Part shown: one piece after another, positions 13,317-24,342 of the stretch
How positions within the stretch are numbered: position 1 is the first letter of the stretch
Layout of the letters: the number at the start of each line of letters is the position of its first letter
NCBI RefSeq assembly: GCF_002327105.1
Contig: NZ_CP023406.1
Span: 2,232,001-2,296,000 of the forward strand
Direction of reading: 5' to 3'
Source of the DNA: Luteimonas chenhongjianii
Lineage (GTDB): Bacteria; Pseudomonadota; Gammaproteobacteria; Xanthomonadales; Xanthomonadaceae
Length of the DNA stretch: 64,000 bases
Translations under genes and position numbers: made by a program
The notes under the pieces: model-generated
Seen by the model: only the letters and a program-made list of their open reading frames with translations
Database searches by the model: none
What the model was told of the DNA's origin: nothing

Positions 13317-14363
13317 TCAGCCTTCTTCGCGCCAGCGGCGCAGGCGGATGGCAATGGCGATCATCACGGCGCCGGCGAGGATGCCGATCCACATCGAAGG
13401 CGCGAGGAAATTGCCGTAGATGCCGGGGATGGAGAACAGTTCCCTGGCGGAGCCAGCGCCGTCCTGGATGTAGGCCAGGTCGCGATGGGTCACCGGCACC
13501 GTGCCCAGCAGCATCCGCGAGATCACATTGCCCCAGAGCCAGTGGCGCTCCAGCCCGATCACCTGCAGCAGGCCGGTCATGGAGCTCGCGACCCCGAGGG
13601 CCAGCGGCACCAGCAGCGCCCACAGGAAGGGCTTGCTCTTGGCCCAGGCCGAGCACAGCAGCAGCCAGCCAACGGTCGGCAGCATCCAGGCCGCGTACAC
13701 CGGGATTGCGGCGAGGAACTGTGCCGACAGCAGGAATACCGCGCCGTTGCCCCACAGCAGCGGGAAGGGATTGGCGCCGTGCGCGGCCGCGGCGATGCTC
13801 AGCGCAATCAGGAAGGCGAACATGATGACGATCGCGAACAGCGTGGCGAACAACGGGATCACCAGCGTGGCGGTCGCCACTTTCGACAGCACCGTCGCCG
13901 TATCCGAGACCGGCAGCGACTTCCAGAACAGCACGCTGCGGTCGCGGCGGTCGTCGTACAACGCGCCGAGGCAGTAGAAGAAGATGACGAAGATCATCAC
14001 CAGGAAAGGCCAGGTCGCCGACAGTGCCAGCGTGATCGTGAGACCTTCCGACAGCTGGTGAAGATCATCGCTGGTGAGTTGCTGGGCGAGCGTGCCCAGG
14101 TCCAGGCCATTGACGGTCACGCCGTTGGCCTGCACCACGCCACCCTCCGCGACCGCCTTGTGGGCGACCACGATGCCGGCGATCAGCAGGCCGACCGACA
14201 GCAATAGCGACACGGCGCCGGCGATCATCGGCGCCCAGAGGATCCCGCCGCGATGCTCCCAGTATTCGCGCCGCAGCAGCAGGCGGAAGCGGTGGGTCGG
14301 GTGCGTGGGCGCGAACGCCCGGGGCGGAACCGGGGTGGCCACGGTATCGGCGATGGCATTCAT
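13317..14363 (-). CDS. ABC transporter permease (ABC-2 type)
   Basis: 348-residue membrane protein with about six predicted helices: LWAPMIAGAVSLLLSVGLLI, TWPFLVMIFVIFFYCLGAL, LVIPLFATLFAIVIMFAFL and others, ending in a basic tail. After the first helix the motif YDDRRDRSVLFWKSLPVSD is characteristic of YtrC/D-like ABC-2 permeases. It overlaps the upstream ATPase gene by 4 bp (ATGA), fixing its start at MNAIADTV. Together with the GntR gene and ATPase it forms a YtrABC-like exporter operon. Substrate unknown; the related Bacillus system responds to cell-wall antibiotics. Confidence 0.88.
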   Translation of the reverse strand: MNAIADTVATPVPPRAFAPTHPTHRFRLLLRREYWEHRGGILWAPMIAGAVSLLLSVGLLIAGIVVAHKAVAEGGVVQANGVTVNGLDLGTLAQQLTSDDLHQLSEGLTITLALSATWPFLVMIFVIFFYCLGALYDDRRDRSVLFWKSLPVSDTATVLSKVATATLVIPLFATLFAIVIMFAFLIALSIAAAAHGANPFPLLWGNGAVFLLSAQFLAAIPVYAAWMLPTVGWLLLCSAWAKSKPFLWALLVPLALGVASSMTGLLQVIGLERHWLWGNVISRMLLGTVPVTHRDLAYIQDGAGSARELFSIPGIYGNFLAPSMWIGILAGAVMIAIAIRLRRWREEG

Positions 14364-15235
14364 GCGTAGGCTCCTTTCATCGTGGCCACGAACAGATCGG
14401 CCAGGCCCGGGGTGCGGGTTTCGCCGTAGGCCGACAGCGTGGAAGCGGGGACGCTGTCGAACAGCATCACGGTCTTGCCGAAGGGCAGGGCGCGTTCGTC
14501 GATCGGGCGGAGGGCACGGGCGGCGTCGAGCTGCTCGGCATTGACCAGTACCTCGACGAAGCGGTCGCCGATATCGTCCATCGGGGCGTCCAGCACGATC
14601 TTTCCGTTCTGGATGAACAGCACGTCGGTGAGGATGTGCTCGATTTCCTCCACCTGGTGCGTGGTGACGATGATCGTCTTCTGCTCGTCGAAGTAGTCCT
14701 CCAGCAGGCGCTGGTAGAACTGCTTGCGGTAGAGGATGTCCAGGCCCAGCGTGGGCTCGTCGAGCACCAGCAGCTTGGCGTCGATCGCCATCACCAGCGC
14801 CAGGTGCAGCTGCACGATCATGCCCTTGGACATCTCGCGCACGCGCTGCTTGGGCGAGAGCTTGGTGTTGGCCAGGAATCGCTCGCAGCGGGCGCGATCG
14901 AAACGGGGATGGACGCCCTCGACGAATGCGATGGCGTCGCGGACGCGCATCCAGCGCGGCAGCACCGCGACATCGGCGATGAAGCAGACATCGTTCATCA
15001 GCGCGTCGCGCTCGGTGCGCGGGTCGCGGCCAAGGACGGTCATTTCGCCGTCGAAGCGGATCAGGCCCAGCAGCGCCTTGAGCGCGGTGGTCTTGCCGGC
15101 CCCGTTGGGACCGATCAGACCGACGATGCGGCCGGCCGGGATCTGGAAACTGGTGCCGTCGAGCGCCCGGGCACCCTTGTAGCGCTTGCTGAGATTGCGC
15201 GCGGTGATCACCGGCGTGTCGAGGACGGCGTTCAT
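14360..15235 (-). CDS. ABC transporter ATP-binding protein (YtrB-like)
   Basis: 291-residue ATPase for the permease encoded just downstream. The Walker A GPNGAGKT is at residues 42-49 and the Walker B/catalytic Glu is in LLVLDEP. The H-loop His is in TTHQ. The signature motif reads MSKGM instead of LSGGQ, as seen in the YtrB/CcmA-like group. The C-terminal 70 residues (from about 225) form a regulatory extension. It overlaps both neighbours by 4 bp, so translation of regulator, ATPase and permease is coupled. Confidence 0.92.
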   Translation of the reverse strand: MNAVLDTPVITARNLSKRYKGARALDGTSFQIPAGRIVGLIGPNGAGKTTALKALLGLIRFDGEMTVLGRDPRTERDALMNDVCFIADVAVLPRWMRVRDAIAFVEGVHPRFDRARCERFLANTKLSPKQRVREMSKGMIVQLHLALVMAIDAKLLVLDEPTLGLDILYRKQFYQRLLEDYFDEQKTIIVTTHQVEEIEHILTDVLFIQNGKIVLDAPMDDIGDRFVEVLVNAEQLDAARALRPIDERALPFGKTVMLFDSVPASTLSAYGETRTPGLADLFVATMKGAYA

Positions 15236-15603
15236 TCATTGGCTCCATGGCCGGTGGACTGCAGCAGGTCCCGGGCCGACAGCCCCAGGCGTTCGATCCT
15301 TTCCAGCACCAGCGGCCACTCTTCCTGAAGGAAGCGCTCGCGCTCGCTGGTGCGCAGCTTCTTGGCGGCCTCCTCGGTGACGAACATGCCCAGGCCGCGA
15401 CGCTTTTCCACCAGCGCTTCGTCGGCGAGCTCCTGATAGGCGCGCGAGACGGTGATGGGGTTGAGTTGGTAGTCGGCCGCAACCTGGCGGACGGAGGGCA
15501 ATGCGTCGCCGGGTTTGAGCACCCCATCGAGCATCATCGCGATGACCCGTTCCTTCAGCTGGCGGTAGATGGGAGCGCCATCACTCCATTCGATATTGGC
15601 CAT
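15232..15603 (-). CDS. GntR-family regulator, YtrA subfamily
   Basis: 123-residue repressor with an N-terminal winged helix (APIYRQLKERVIAMMLDGVLKPGDALPS, then NPITVSRAYQELADEALVEKRRGLGMFV) and a short dimerisation tail, the layout of the YtrA subfamily. The start at MANIEWSD is chosen because AAGGAG precedes it; six further in-frame codons upstream lack a Shine-Dalgarno sequence. It is encoded directly ahead of the ABC genes it probably controls. A matching dyad lies upstream of the operon at 15900-15923, so autorepression is likely, with relief by an unknown signal. Confidence 0.9.
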   Translation of the reverse strand: MANIEWSDGAPIYRQLKERVIAMMLDGVLKPGDALPSVRQVAADYQLNPITVSRAYQELADEALVEKRRGLGMFVTEEAAKKLRTSERERFLQEEWPLVLERIERLGLSARDLLQSTGHGANE

Positions 15604-15607
15604 GGGC

Positions 15608-15874
15608 TCAGCTCCTTCCACCCGCGCCCCGCGCGAAGGAAAAATAGGGGAGGGCTAGACTGCTGCGGGCCCGGCGGGCACGTGGACGCGACGTGTCGGC
15701 GGCCGCTTCCGAGGCCACCCGGTCGATCCGTACCGGCGTGAATGCGTCTCCGGCCGGAGTCGCCGCGGTCGCGCCATCGGGCAGCGAAGCCGGGCCGGCA
15801 GCAAGCAGACTCGCGGAAAGTGCCAGCGCGAACGCCGTGCATGCGATGATCGGGGTGTGGAGCCTGCGGTTCAT
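15608..15874 (-). CDS. Small exported protein heading the YtrA-ABC operon
   Basis: 88 residues: hydrophobic N-terminal signal (IIACTAFALALSASLLAAGP), then a short Ala/Asp/Arg-rich segment with no recognised domain. It is the first open frame after the operator/promoter and ends 4 bp before the regulator gene, so it is positioned as the first gene of the operon. Similar short leader ORFs are common in this position, but I do not recognise the protein. It could be a structural or sensing partner of the transporter, or a poorly conserved leader. Confidence 0.55.
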   Translation of the reverse strand: MNRRLHTPIIACTAFALALSASLLAAGPASLPDGATAATPAGDAFTPVRIDRVASEAAADTSRPRARRARSSLALPYFSFARGAGGRS

Positions 15875-15899
15875 GGGGACCGTCCTGCTCTAGTGGGTA

Positions 15900-15923
15900 G
15901 GTGTTGTAGGTGACTATAACACC
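15900..15923. promoter_or_regulatory. YtrA-type operator, GGTG-N16-CACC dyad
   Basis: 24-bp inverted repeat with 10-bp arms (GGTGTTGTAG and CTATAACACC) matching at 9 of 10 positions around a 4-nt centre. The outer GGTG-N16-CACC geometry is the one I recall being reported for YtrA-type GntR regulators in Xanthomonas; that link is from memory. It covers the -10 box of the operon promoter, a position suited to repression. The nearest regulator gene, at 15232-15603, is of that subfamily. Confidence 0.75.
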
Positions 15924-15940
15924 ACAGCAGACCGTGTCAA
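15913..15940 (-). promoter_or_regulatory. Sigma-70-type promoter of the YtrA-ABC operon
   Basis: On the minus strand a perfect TTGACA (15935-15940) is separated by 16 bp from TATAGT (15913-15918), giving a predicted transcript start near 15906. The -10 box lies inside the operator dyad, so a bound repressor would block polymerase. The first downstream ORF starts at 15874. Confidence 0.75.
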
Positions 15941-16003
15941 CGCACCCGTACCGAATTCCCACCCAACTGATGGCACGGCCGACCCGCCATCGAGGACTCC
16001 GCG

Positions 16004-16594
16004 ATGCCTGGCAAGCGACTGATCGGACGCATGACCCTGATGCTGGCTTTCACCGCGCTCGCGGGCCTCGCGATCGCGCAGGCGCCCACCGCGCCGCCCC
16101 GGGTGCTGGATCACGAGTTCCGCCAGCTCGCGGTACGCGAGTCGGTGAACCTGCAGGACGCCTATGGCGGTGACGTGGTGCTGATCGTCAATACCGCGAG
16201 CAAGTGCGGGTTCACTCCGCAATACGAGGCGCTCGAAGCGATGCACGCGCGCCTGCGTCCGCGCGGATTCGCGGTCCTGGGCTTTCCCTCCGGCGACTTC
16301 AGGGAGCAGGAGTTCGAGGACGAAGCCGCGATCCAGGAGTTCTGCACGCTGACCTACGGGGTGAAGTTCCCGATGTTCCAGAAGGTGCGGGTGACTGGCC
16401 CGGACGCCACGCCGATGTACAAGCAGCTCACCGAAATCACCGGCGAGGCGCCGGGCTGGAATTTCCACAAGTATCTGGTCGGTCGCGACGGCCGGGTGCT
16501 GGGGCAGTGGGGCAGCCGCACGAAGCCGGATGACCCGCAGATCCTGGCGGCGATCGAGCGGGCGCTCGACGCGCCGAGGCCGGCCGCCCGCTGA
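16004..16594 (+). CDS. Exported glutathione-peroxidase-family protein
   Basis: 196 residues with an N-terminal signal peptide (hydrophobic LMLAFTALAGLAIA, cleavage near AQA), so probably periplasmic. The thioredoxin-fold peroxidase core has the peroxidatic Cys C68 in NTASKCGFTPQYE, FPSGDF (Ser96 replaces the usual Cys of FPCNQF) and WNFHKYLVGRDGRV near the end. C114 in the FCTLTYG segment is well placed as the resolving Cys, so a thioredoxin-type reductant is likelier than glutathione. Start at MPGKRLIG; no good Shine-Dalgarno is visible, and a later Met at MTLMLAF would still leave a signal peptide. Confidence 0.88.
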   Translation: MPGKRLIGRMTLMLAFTALAGLAIAQAPTAPPRVLDHEFRQLAVRESVNLQDAYGGDVVLIVNTASKCGFTPQYEALEAMHARLRPRGFAVLGFPSGDFREQEFEDEAAIQEFCTLTYGVKFPMFQKVRVTGPDATPMYKQLTEITGEAPGWNFHKYLVGRDGRVLGQWGSRTKPDDPQILAAIERALDAPRPAAR

Positions 16595-16678
16595 AGCCGC
16601 CCCGCTGCCGTGATTGCCGCGCCGCCGTATGGCCGCGACAATAGCCGGCTGCATCGCCCGGACCCGGGCAGGAGAACC

Positions 16679-17596
16679 ATGCGGATGTTGAAACAGATGC
16701 GTCACGCCGCGCTGGCACTGTTGCTTGCGCCCCTCGCGCCGGTCGCGTTCGCGCAGAACGGCGATCCGGCCGCGAGCAGCTACGTCGTCGGCTTCGACGT
16801 GGCGACCCAGCTGGCGCAGGTGGGTCCGGACATGGATCTGGCCGCGTTCGAGAATGCGCTGTCTGCAGCGCTCGCGGGCAAGGCGCCCTCGCTCGACCAG
16901 GCCGAAACCCAGCGCATCGGCCAGGCGCTGGGACAGCGCGTCGCCGCGCGCGGCGGTCGTCCGGTGCCGGGGCTGCCGCCCGGCAGCGAGCCGCCAGCCG
17001 TGGACCGCGCCAAGGTCGGGCAGATGCTCGGCGCCGATGTGGGCCGCTCGCTGGCCGCGATGGATGAGGCGCTCAACTTGCCCGCGGTGATGCGCGGCGT
17101 TCGCGACCGCCTAGACGGCAAGACGCCGTCGATGTCGGAGGACGAGATCGCACAGGCGCGCCAGGCCATGATCGCGCGGGGCCAGCAGCGCGCCGCGCGC
17201 GTCGCCGACGACAACCGCCAGGCGGGCATCGCCTTCATGGCCGCCAATCGCGGCAAGCCGGGCGTGTTCGCGACGCAATCGGGCATCCAGTACAGCGTGG
17301 AGAAGCAGGGCACGGGGCCGCGTCCACGCGCCAGCGACCAGGTGCGGGTGCACTACCGCGGCACGCTGCTCGACGGCACCGAGTTCGACAGCTCCTATTC
17401 GCGCGGCGCGCCCGCGGTGTTCGGCCTTGGGCAGGTCATCGCCGGCTGGACCGAAGGGCTGCAGCTGATGCCGATCGGCGGCAAGTACCGATTCTGGATT
17501 CCCGGTGAACTGGCCTACGGTATGCGTGGCAGCCCCCCGACCATCCCGCCCAACGCCACCCTCGTCTTCGATGTCGAGCTCATCGACATCCTGTAA
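16679..17596 (+). CDS. FKBP-type peptidyl-prolyl isomerase, exported
   Basis: 305 residues. Signal peptide (LALLLAPLAPVAFA, cleavage near residue 24), two repeats of a helical FKBP N-terminal dimerisation domain (ASSYVVGFDVATQLAQ and later VGQMLGADVGRSLAAM), then a C-terminal FKBP domain from about 210: VRVHYRGTLLDGTEFDSSYSR, VIAGWTEGLQLMPIGGKYRFWIP and FDVELIDIL. Periplasmic folding helper of the FkpA/Mip type. The duplicated N-terminal region makes it longer than FkpA. The start is set by GGAG about 6 nt before the ATG. A second FKBP gene follows 75 bp downstream. Confidence 0.93.
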   Translation: MRMLKQMRHAALALLLAPLAPVAFAQNGDPAASSYVVGFDVATQLAQVGPDMDLAAFENALSAALAGKAPSLDQAETQRIGQALGQRVAARGGRPVPGLPPGSEPPAVDRAKVGQMLGADVGRSLAAMDEALNLPAVMRGVRDRLDGKTPSMSEDEIAQARQAMIARGQQRAARVADDNRQAGIAFMAANRGKPGVFATQSGIQYSVEKQGTGPRPRASDQVRVHYRGTLLDGTEFDSSYSRGAPAVFGLGQVIAGWTEGLQLMPIGGKYRFWIPGELAYGMRGSPPTIPPNATLVFDVELIDIL

Positions 17597-17671
17597 CCCC
17601 ATCGCTCCAATCCATGTTGTCCGCGTCCGATGCGGATGTTCCGACACCCTTTATCCCGGAGTTTTGCCCGC

Positions 17672-18436
17672 ATGAAGAACACCAAGCGCCTCGCCATCGC
17701 CGGCCTCGCCGCCGTTCTGCCACTGGCCATGATCGCCTGCAAGCCGATCGACAAGGAGACCGGGAAGCCGGTCGAAGGCGCCGCGGCCGAGAGCACCGCC
17801 GAAGGTGGCGAGATCGCCGGCCTCAAGAGCGAGCGCGAGCAGATCAGCTACATCATCGGCAACCAGATGGGCGAGCAGCTCAAGCCGATCAAGGACGAGA
17901 TCGACGTCAAGACCCTGCAGCGGGCGATCAGCGAAACACTCGACGACAAGGCGATCGAGATCTCGGACGAGCAGGCCATGGGCGTGATGCAGAAGTTCGG
18001 CGAGCGCATGCAGGCCAAGCAGATGGCCGAGATGCAGGAGAAGGCGAAGACGAATGCCGCCGAGGCCGAGAAGTTCCTCGCCGAGAACGGCAAGCGCGAA
18101 GGCGTGCAGACCACCGCATCGGGCCTGCAGTACCGCGTGATCACCGAAGGAACCGGCCCCAAGCCGGGCCCGAACGACACCGTGCGCGTGCACTACAAGG
18201 GCACGCTGCTCAACGGCGAGACCTTCGACAGCTCCTACGACCGTGGTGAGCCGGCCCAGTTCGCGCTCAACCAGGTCGTCCCGGGCTGGCAGGAAGGCCT
18301 GCAGCTGATGCCGGTCGGCAGCAAGTACGAGCTGTGGATTCCGGCCGCGCTGGGTTACGGCGAGATGGGTTCCGGCCCGATCGGTCCGAACCAGGCACTG
18401 GTGTTCGAGGTCGAGCTGCAGGACATCGTCAAGTAA
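17672..18436 (+). CDS. FKBP-type peptidyl-prolyl isomerase, lipoprotein
   Basis: 254 residues. Signal peptide with lipobox LAMIAC places it as a lipoprotein. Helical N-terminal domain (EREQISYIIGNQMGEQLKPI, charged helix AKQMAEMQEKAKTNAAEAEKF) and C-terminal FKBP domain: VRVHYKGTLLNGETFDSSYDR, VVPGWQEGLQLMPVGSKYELWIP and VFEVELQDIVK. Close to FkpA/Mip periplasmic chaperone-isomerases. It lies in tandem with the upstream FKBP, probably from an old duplication. The start follows CGGAG; an upstream in-frame ATG would push the signal peptide inside the protein. Confidence 0.94.
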   Translation: MKNTKRLAIAGLAAVLPLAMIACKPIDKETGKPVEGAAAESTAEGGEIAGLKSEREQISYIIGNQMGEQLKPIKDEIDVKTLQRAISETLDDKAIEISDEQAMGVMQKFGERMQAKQMAEMQEKAKTNAAEAEKFLAENGKREGVQTTASGLQYRVITEGTGPKPGPNDTVRVHYKGTLLNGETFDSSYDRGEPAQFALNQVVPGWQEGLQLMPVGSKYELWIPAALGYGEMGSGPIGPNQALVFEVELQDIVK

Positions 18437-18499
18437 GCATCGAACCGGCGCGCCCTGCGTGGCGCGCCGGCGTTCCACCGTGTCCCCGCAGAGATCGCC

Positions 18500-18727
18500 A
18501 TGCAACACACCGGAGCCGACGTGCTCGAAGCGCGCGTCACTGAACTGGAAATGCGACTCGCGTTCCAGGAGCAGACCATCGGCGAGCTCAACGACGCGCT
18601 GAGCCAGGCGCGGCTCGAGCTCAGCGCCCAGAGCGGGCTGCTGCGCCGGATGATGGACGACCTGCGTCAGGCGCGCACCGTGCAGTTCCCCGATGCGTCG
18701 GAAGAACCGCCACCCCCGCATTACTGA
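18500..18727 (+). CDS. slyX: SlyX family coiled-coil protein
   Basis: 75 residues, a heptad-patterned single coiled coil (VLEARVTELEMRLAFQEQTI, GELNDALSQARLELSAQSGL) followed by a Pro-rich tail ending PPPPHY. Size, the opening ELEMRLAFQEQTIEELN-like pattern and the tail ending are those of the SlyX family, whose function is still unclear. It lies downstream of the FkpA-like gene, as in many gammaproteobacteria, and 9 bp before the DUF2058 gene. Confidence 0.88.
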   Translation: MQHTGADVLEARVTELEMRLAFQEQTIGELNDALSQARLELSAQSGLLRRMMDDLRQARTVQFPDASEEPPPPHY

Positions 18728-18736
18728 GTACGACCG

Positions 18737-19435
18737 ATGACCGATTCCCTCCGCGACCAGTTGCTCGGCCTCGGGTTCAAGGCGCCAGCGCCGGCTGCGC
18801 CCAAGCCTCGGCGTGACGAGCGCCGTCCGCGCCAGGACGAACGTCGCGGGCCACGACCGGCCGGACGCAAGCCCGACGACAGGACGGGCGCGCCGCGTGG
18901 CGATACCGGCAAACAGCCACAGGGCCGCAACAGCGGCGCACCCCGCAACGACGGCCCGTCGCGTCCGCATGCCCGCAAGGGTGGGCCGCAGGGCAAGCGT
19001 CCGCCGCGTGACGACATCGACCTGGCCAAGGCATTCGCCATCCGCGCCCAGCGCGAGAAGGAAGAGCGCATCGAGGCCGAGCGCGTCAAGCAGGAAGAGG
19101 CGCGCCTGCGCCGCGAGGCCCGTGCCAGGCTCGAGGCCTTCCTGGCCGACAAGTCACTCAACAGGCCCGAAGCCGACATCGCCCGCCATTTCGAGTACGG
19201 CGGCAAGATCAAGCGCATCCATGTCGACGAGGCTCAGCTCAAGGCACTCAACGCGGGTGAGCTCGGCGTCGTGCAGCTCAACGGCCGGTATCTGCTGGTG
19301 ACCGCGGCGGTGCTGGAAGAGGCCGGGTCGATTTTCGCGCCGTCGGTGGCGCTGCGGATCGATCCCGATGCGCCGGCTTCGGACGACCCCTACAGCGATC
19401 CGAAGTACCAGGTCCCCGACGATCTGGTCTGGTGA
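18737..19435 (+). CDS. DUF2058 (YaiL-like) nucleic-acid-associated protein
   Basis: 232 residues. Starts MTDSLRDQLLGLGFK as in DUF2058. A long, very basic low-complexity stretch rich in Arg, Pro and Gly (about 22-100) is probably disordered and could bind RNA or DNA. A charged helix (IRAQREKEERIEAERVKQEE) follows, then a small folded C-terminal domain (IARHFEYGGKIKRIHVDEAQ). It ends within 8 bp of the next start. Function unknown; family members have been called nucleoprotein/polynucleotide-associated. Confidence 0.85.
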   Translation: MTDSLRDQLLGLGFKAPAPAAPKPRRDERRPRQDERRGPRPAGRKPDDRTGAPRGDTGKQPQGRNSGAPRNDGPSRPHARKGGPQGKRPPRDDIDLAKAFAIRAQREKEERIEAERVKQEEARLRREARARLEAFLADKSLNRPEADIARHFEYGGKIKRIHVDEAQLKALNAGELGVVQLNGRYLLVTAAVLEEAGSIFAPSVALRIDPDAPASDDPYSDPKYQVPDDLVW

Positions 19436-19442
19436 TCCGCTC

Positions 19443-20198
19443 TTGCCCGCGCGCTCCGCCGTGCGGGCGCTGGCGATGGTCCTGTGCGCGCTTGCCTGTG
19501 CAACGGCCCAGGCGCAGGACGCGGCGGACGTGGAATTCGACCGCCCCGGCATCGGCTTTTCGCCCTCGGTGCTGGCGCCCGCCCGGTTCGCCTGGGAGCA
19601 GGGTCTGCCCGATGCGTCCTACGACCACAGCGGTGGCGTCCGCACCACGCGCTATGCCGCCGCAAGTCTGCTGCGCGTGGGCCTGGGCGCGAATCTCGAG
19701 CTTCAACTCGGCAGCGACAGCCGCGTATGGGAGCGCACGCGCAGCGCCGATGCGCATGAGCACGTGCAAGGCAGCGGCGACAGCAGCGTCGCGCTGAAGT
19801 GGCTGTTGCCCGGATCGAACGACGACATGCAGTGGGCGCTGCTCGCGCGGCAGGGCGTGCTGACCGGTGCGTCCGACATCCGCGCCGGACGGGCCCAGCA
19901 GGATCTGGGCATCAGCGTCGCCACCGGCGATCTCGCGGTCTACGTCAACGCGACCCGCGACGAGGACGGCACGGGCTGGACGGCGTCGCCGAGCTGGACG
20001 TTCCTGTCCACCGATACCGTCGCCGCCTATGTCGAAGCGGCCCTTGGCACCGGCGCGCAGCGCTCGCACGCACTCGGCACCGGCATCACCTGGCGCGTTG
20101 CCCCGGCGATGCAACTGGATCTTTCGGTGCTGCGCGGCTTCGCCGACGCCGAGGACGACTGGACCGGCGGCTTCGGCGTGTCGTTCCTGTTGCCCTGA
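19443..20198 (+). CDS. Secreted outer-membrane-type beta protein (PF13557-like 'transporter')
   Basis: About 251 residues. Signal peptide (VRALAMVLCALACATAQAQ) followed by alternating beta-strand sequence ending in hydrophobic VSFLLP, consistent with an outer-membrane barrel or secreted beta protein. Segments such as ASLLRVGLGANLELQLGSDS and LGTGITWRVAPAMQLDLSVL resemble the MetA-pathway-of-phenol/transporter family. The start is uncertain: TTG 19443, GTG 19461 and ATG 19476 are in frame; TTG directly after the upstream stop allows coupling and keeps the full signal peptide. Confidence 0.7.
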   Translation: MPARSAVRALAMVLCALACATAQAQDAADVEFDRPGIGFSPSVLAPARFAWEQGLPDASYDHSGGVRTTRYAAASLLRVGLGANLELQLGSDSRVWERTRSADAHEHVQGSGDSSVALKWLLPGSNDDMQWALLARQGVLTGASDIRAGRAQQDLGISVATGDLAVYVNATRDEDGTGWTASPSWTFLSTDTVAAYVEAALGTGAQRSHALGTGITWRVAPAMQLDLSVLRGFADAEDDWTGGFGVSFLLP

Positions 20199-20563
20199 CG
20201 TTGGCGTCGGATCCCGGGGCGCGCTGAGGGGCCGGATCTGATGGTGCGCATCAATTCCGCGCCCGTGCCGTCGCTCCTGGCCGGCGACCTGTCCGAAAAT
20301 CTTGCACCCGGGCCTGCGATGCCGGTTCGATGCACCTGGTCGCTACCGACCAGTGGAGCGGCCGGCACGAGGTGGCCCGCACGCTTGCCTGCCTGTCTGC
20401 AGCCAATCGGGACCATTGGGCCGCAGCAGCCCCGGCCGCGCCTGTGTTGCCGGCCGACGGGCCGAGCCCCGGCACAGTGCGTAGCAATGCGCCGGGAAAG
20501 GGCGAGACGGCCTGAGGACCGCTGGAGGCGATCCTGCGACTGCGGCCATGGACGCCGGCGCCG
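20199..20563. other. Intergenic region, convergent gene ends
   Basis: 365 bp between the ends of two convergent genes. Open frames here lack coding character or a Shine-Dalgarno sequence. A short inverted repeat (TGATG-GTGCG-CATCA, 20239-20253) is the only structure noted; no convincing terminator, RNA or repeat was recognised. Confidence 0.4.
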
Positions 20564-23244
<2,681 letters not shown>

Positions 23245-23248
<4 letters not shown>

Positions 23249-24342
23249 GCGGCAAAGTCCAGCGTGGGGGGAAGGCGCCGCGGCGCCACGTCGGCGACCG
23301 CTTCGGCGATCGCGCGGATGTGGTCGGGCGAGGTGCCGCAGCAGCCGCCGACGATGTTGAGCAGACCGGCGGTCGCGAACTCGTGCAGCACCGCGGCCAT
23401 GTCTTCGGGCGTCTCGTCGTAGCCACCGAAGGCATTCGGAAGGCCGGCGTTGGGATGGCAGGAGACGTGCGTCCGGGCGATCTGCGCCAGCGTTTCGATG
23501 TGCGGCCGCAGGTCCTTCGCACCGAGGGCGCAGTTGAGCCCGATCGCGTGCGGGCGCGCGTGCTGCAGCGAGTACCAGAAGGCCTCGGCGGTCTGGCCCG
23601 ACAGCGTGCGGCCGGAGGCATCGGTGATCGTGCCGGAGATCATCACCGGCAGGCGGCCACCGCGATCGTCGAACACCGTCTCGATGGCGTACAGCGCGGC
23701 CTTGGCGTTGAGCGTGTCGAATACGGTCTCGACCATGAGGATGTCGGCGCCGCCGTCGATCAGGCCATGCGCCGCGTCCCGGTAGATCGCGACGAGTTCG
23801 TCGAACGTCACCGCCCGATAGCCGGGATCGTTGACGTCGGGACTGATCGATGCGGTGCGACTGGTCGGGCCGAGGATGCCGGCGACGAAACGCGGCCGGT
23901 CCGGCGCCTGCGCCTCGGCTGCATCGCAGGCGGCGCGCGCGAGCGCGGCGCCCTCGCGATTGAGTTCGTGGACCAGGTGCTCGAGGTGGTAATCGGCCAG
24001 CGAGACCGCGGTCGAATTGAAGGTATTGGTCTCGATGATGTCGGCGCCGGCGGCGAGGTAGTCCGCGTGGATGCTGCGGATGATGTCCGGGCGCGTCAGG
24101 GTCAGCAGGTCGTTGTTGCCACGCTGGTCATGGCCCTGGCACCCGCAACCGGCGGCGTGCGCATGGCCTTGGGCCGCATGCAGCGAGTCGTAGCCCTCGG
24201 CGAACCGCTCGCCACGATAGTCCGCTTCGGCCAGACCGAAGCGCTGGATCATCGTGCCCATCGCGCCGTCGAGCACGAGGATGCGGTCCGCCAGCGCCGC
24301 GTCCAGCGCTGCGACGCGCTCGGGCTGCAGCCAGCCGCTCAT
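23245..24342 (-). CDS. Homocysteine S-methyltransferase module of split methionine synthase
   Basis: 365 residues equal to the N-terminal module of Met[24 protein letters not shown] and [15 protein letters not shown] supply the three zinc-ligand cysteines that activate homocysteine. It works with the larger half encoded 3'. Residues about 52-73, between the barrel start and GNNDLL, form an insertion rich in His and Cys (H55, H60, H62, C66, C68, H71) absent from E. coli MetH as I remember it. It overlaps both neighbours by 4 bp, so regulator and both halves are one coupled operon. Confidence 0.93.

Noticed and set aside
14360..15235. Inactive ABC ATPase because the signature motif is MSKGM
   Set aside because: Walker A, Walker B with catalytic Glu and H-loop are intact, and divergent signature motifs are usual in this exporter group.
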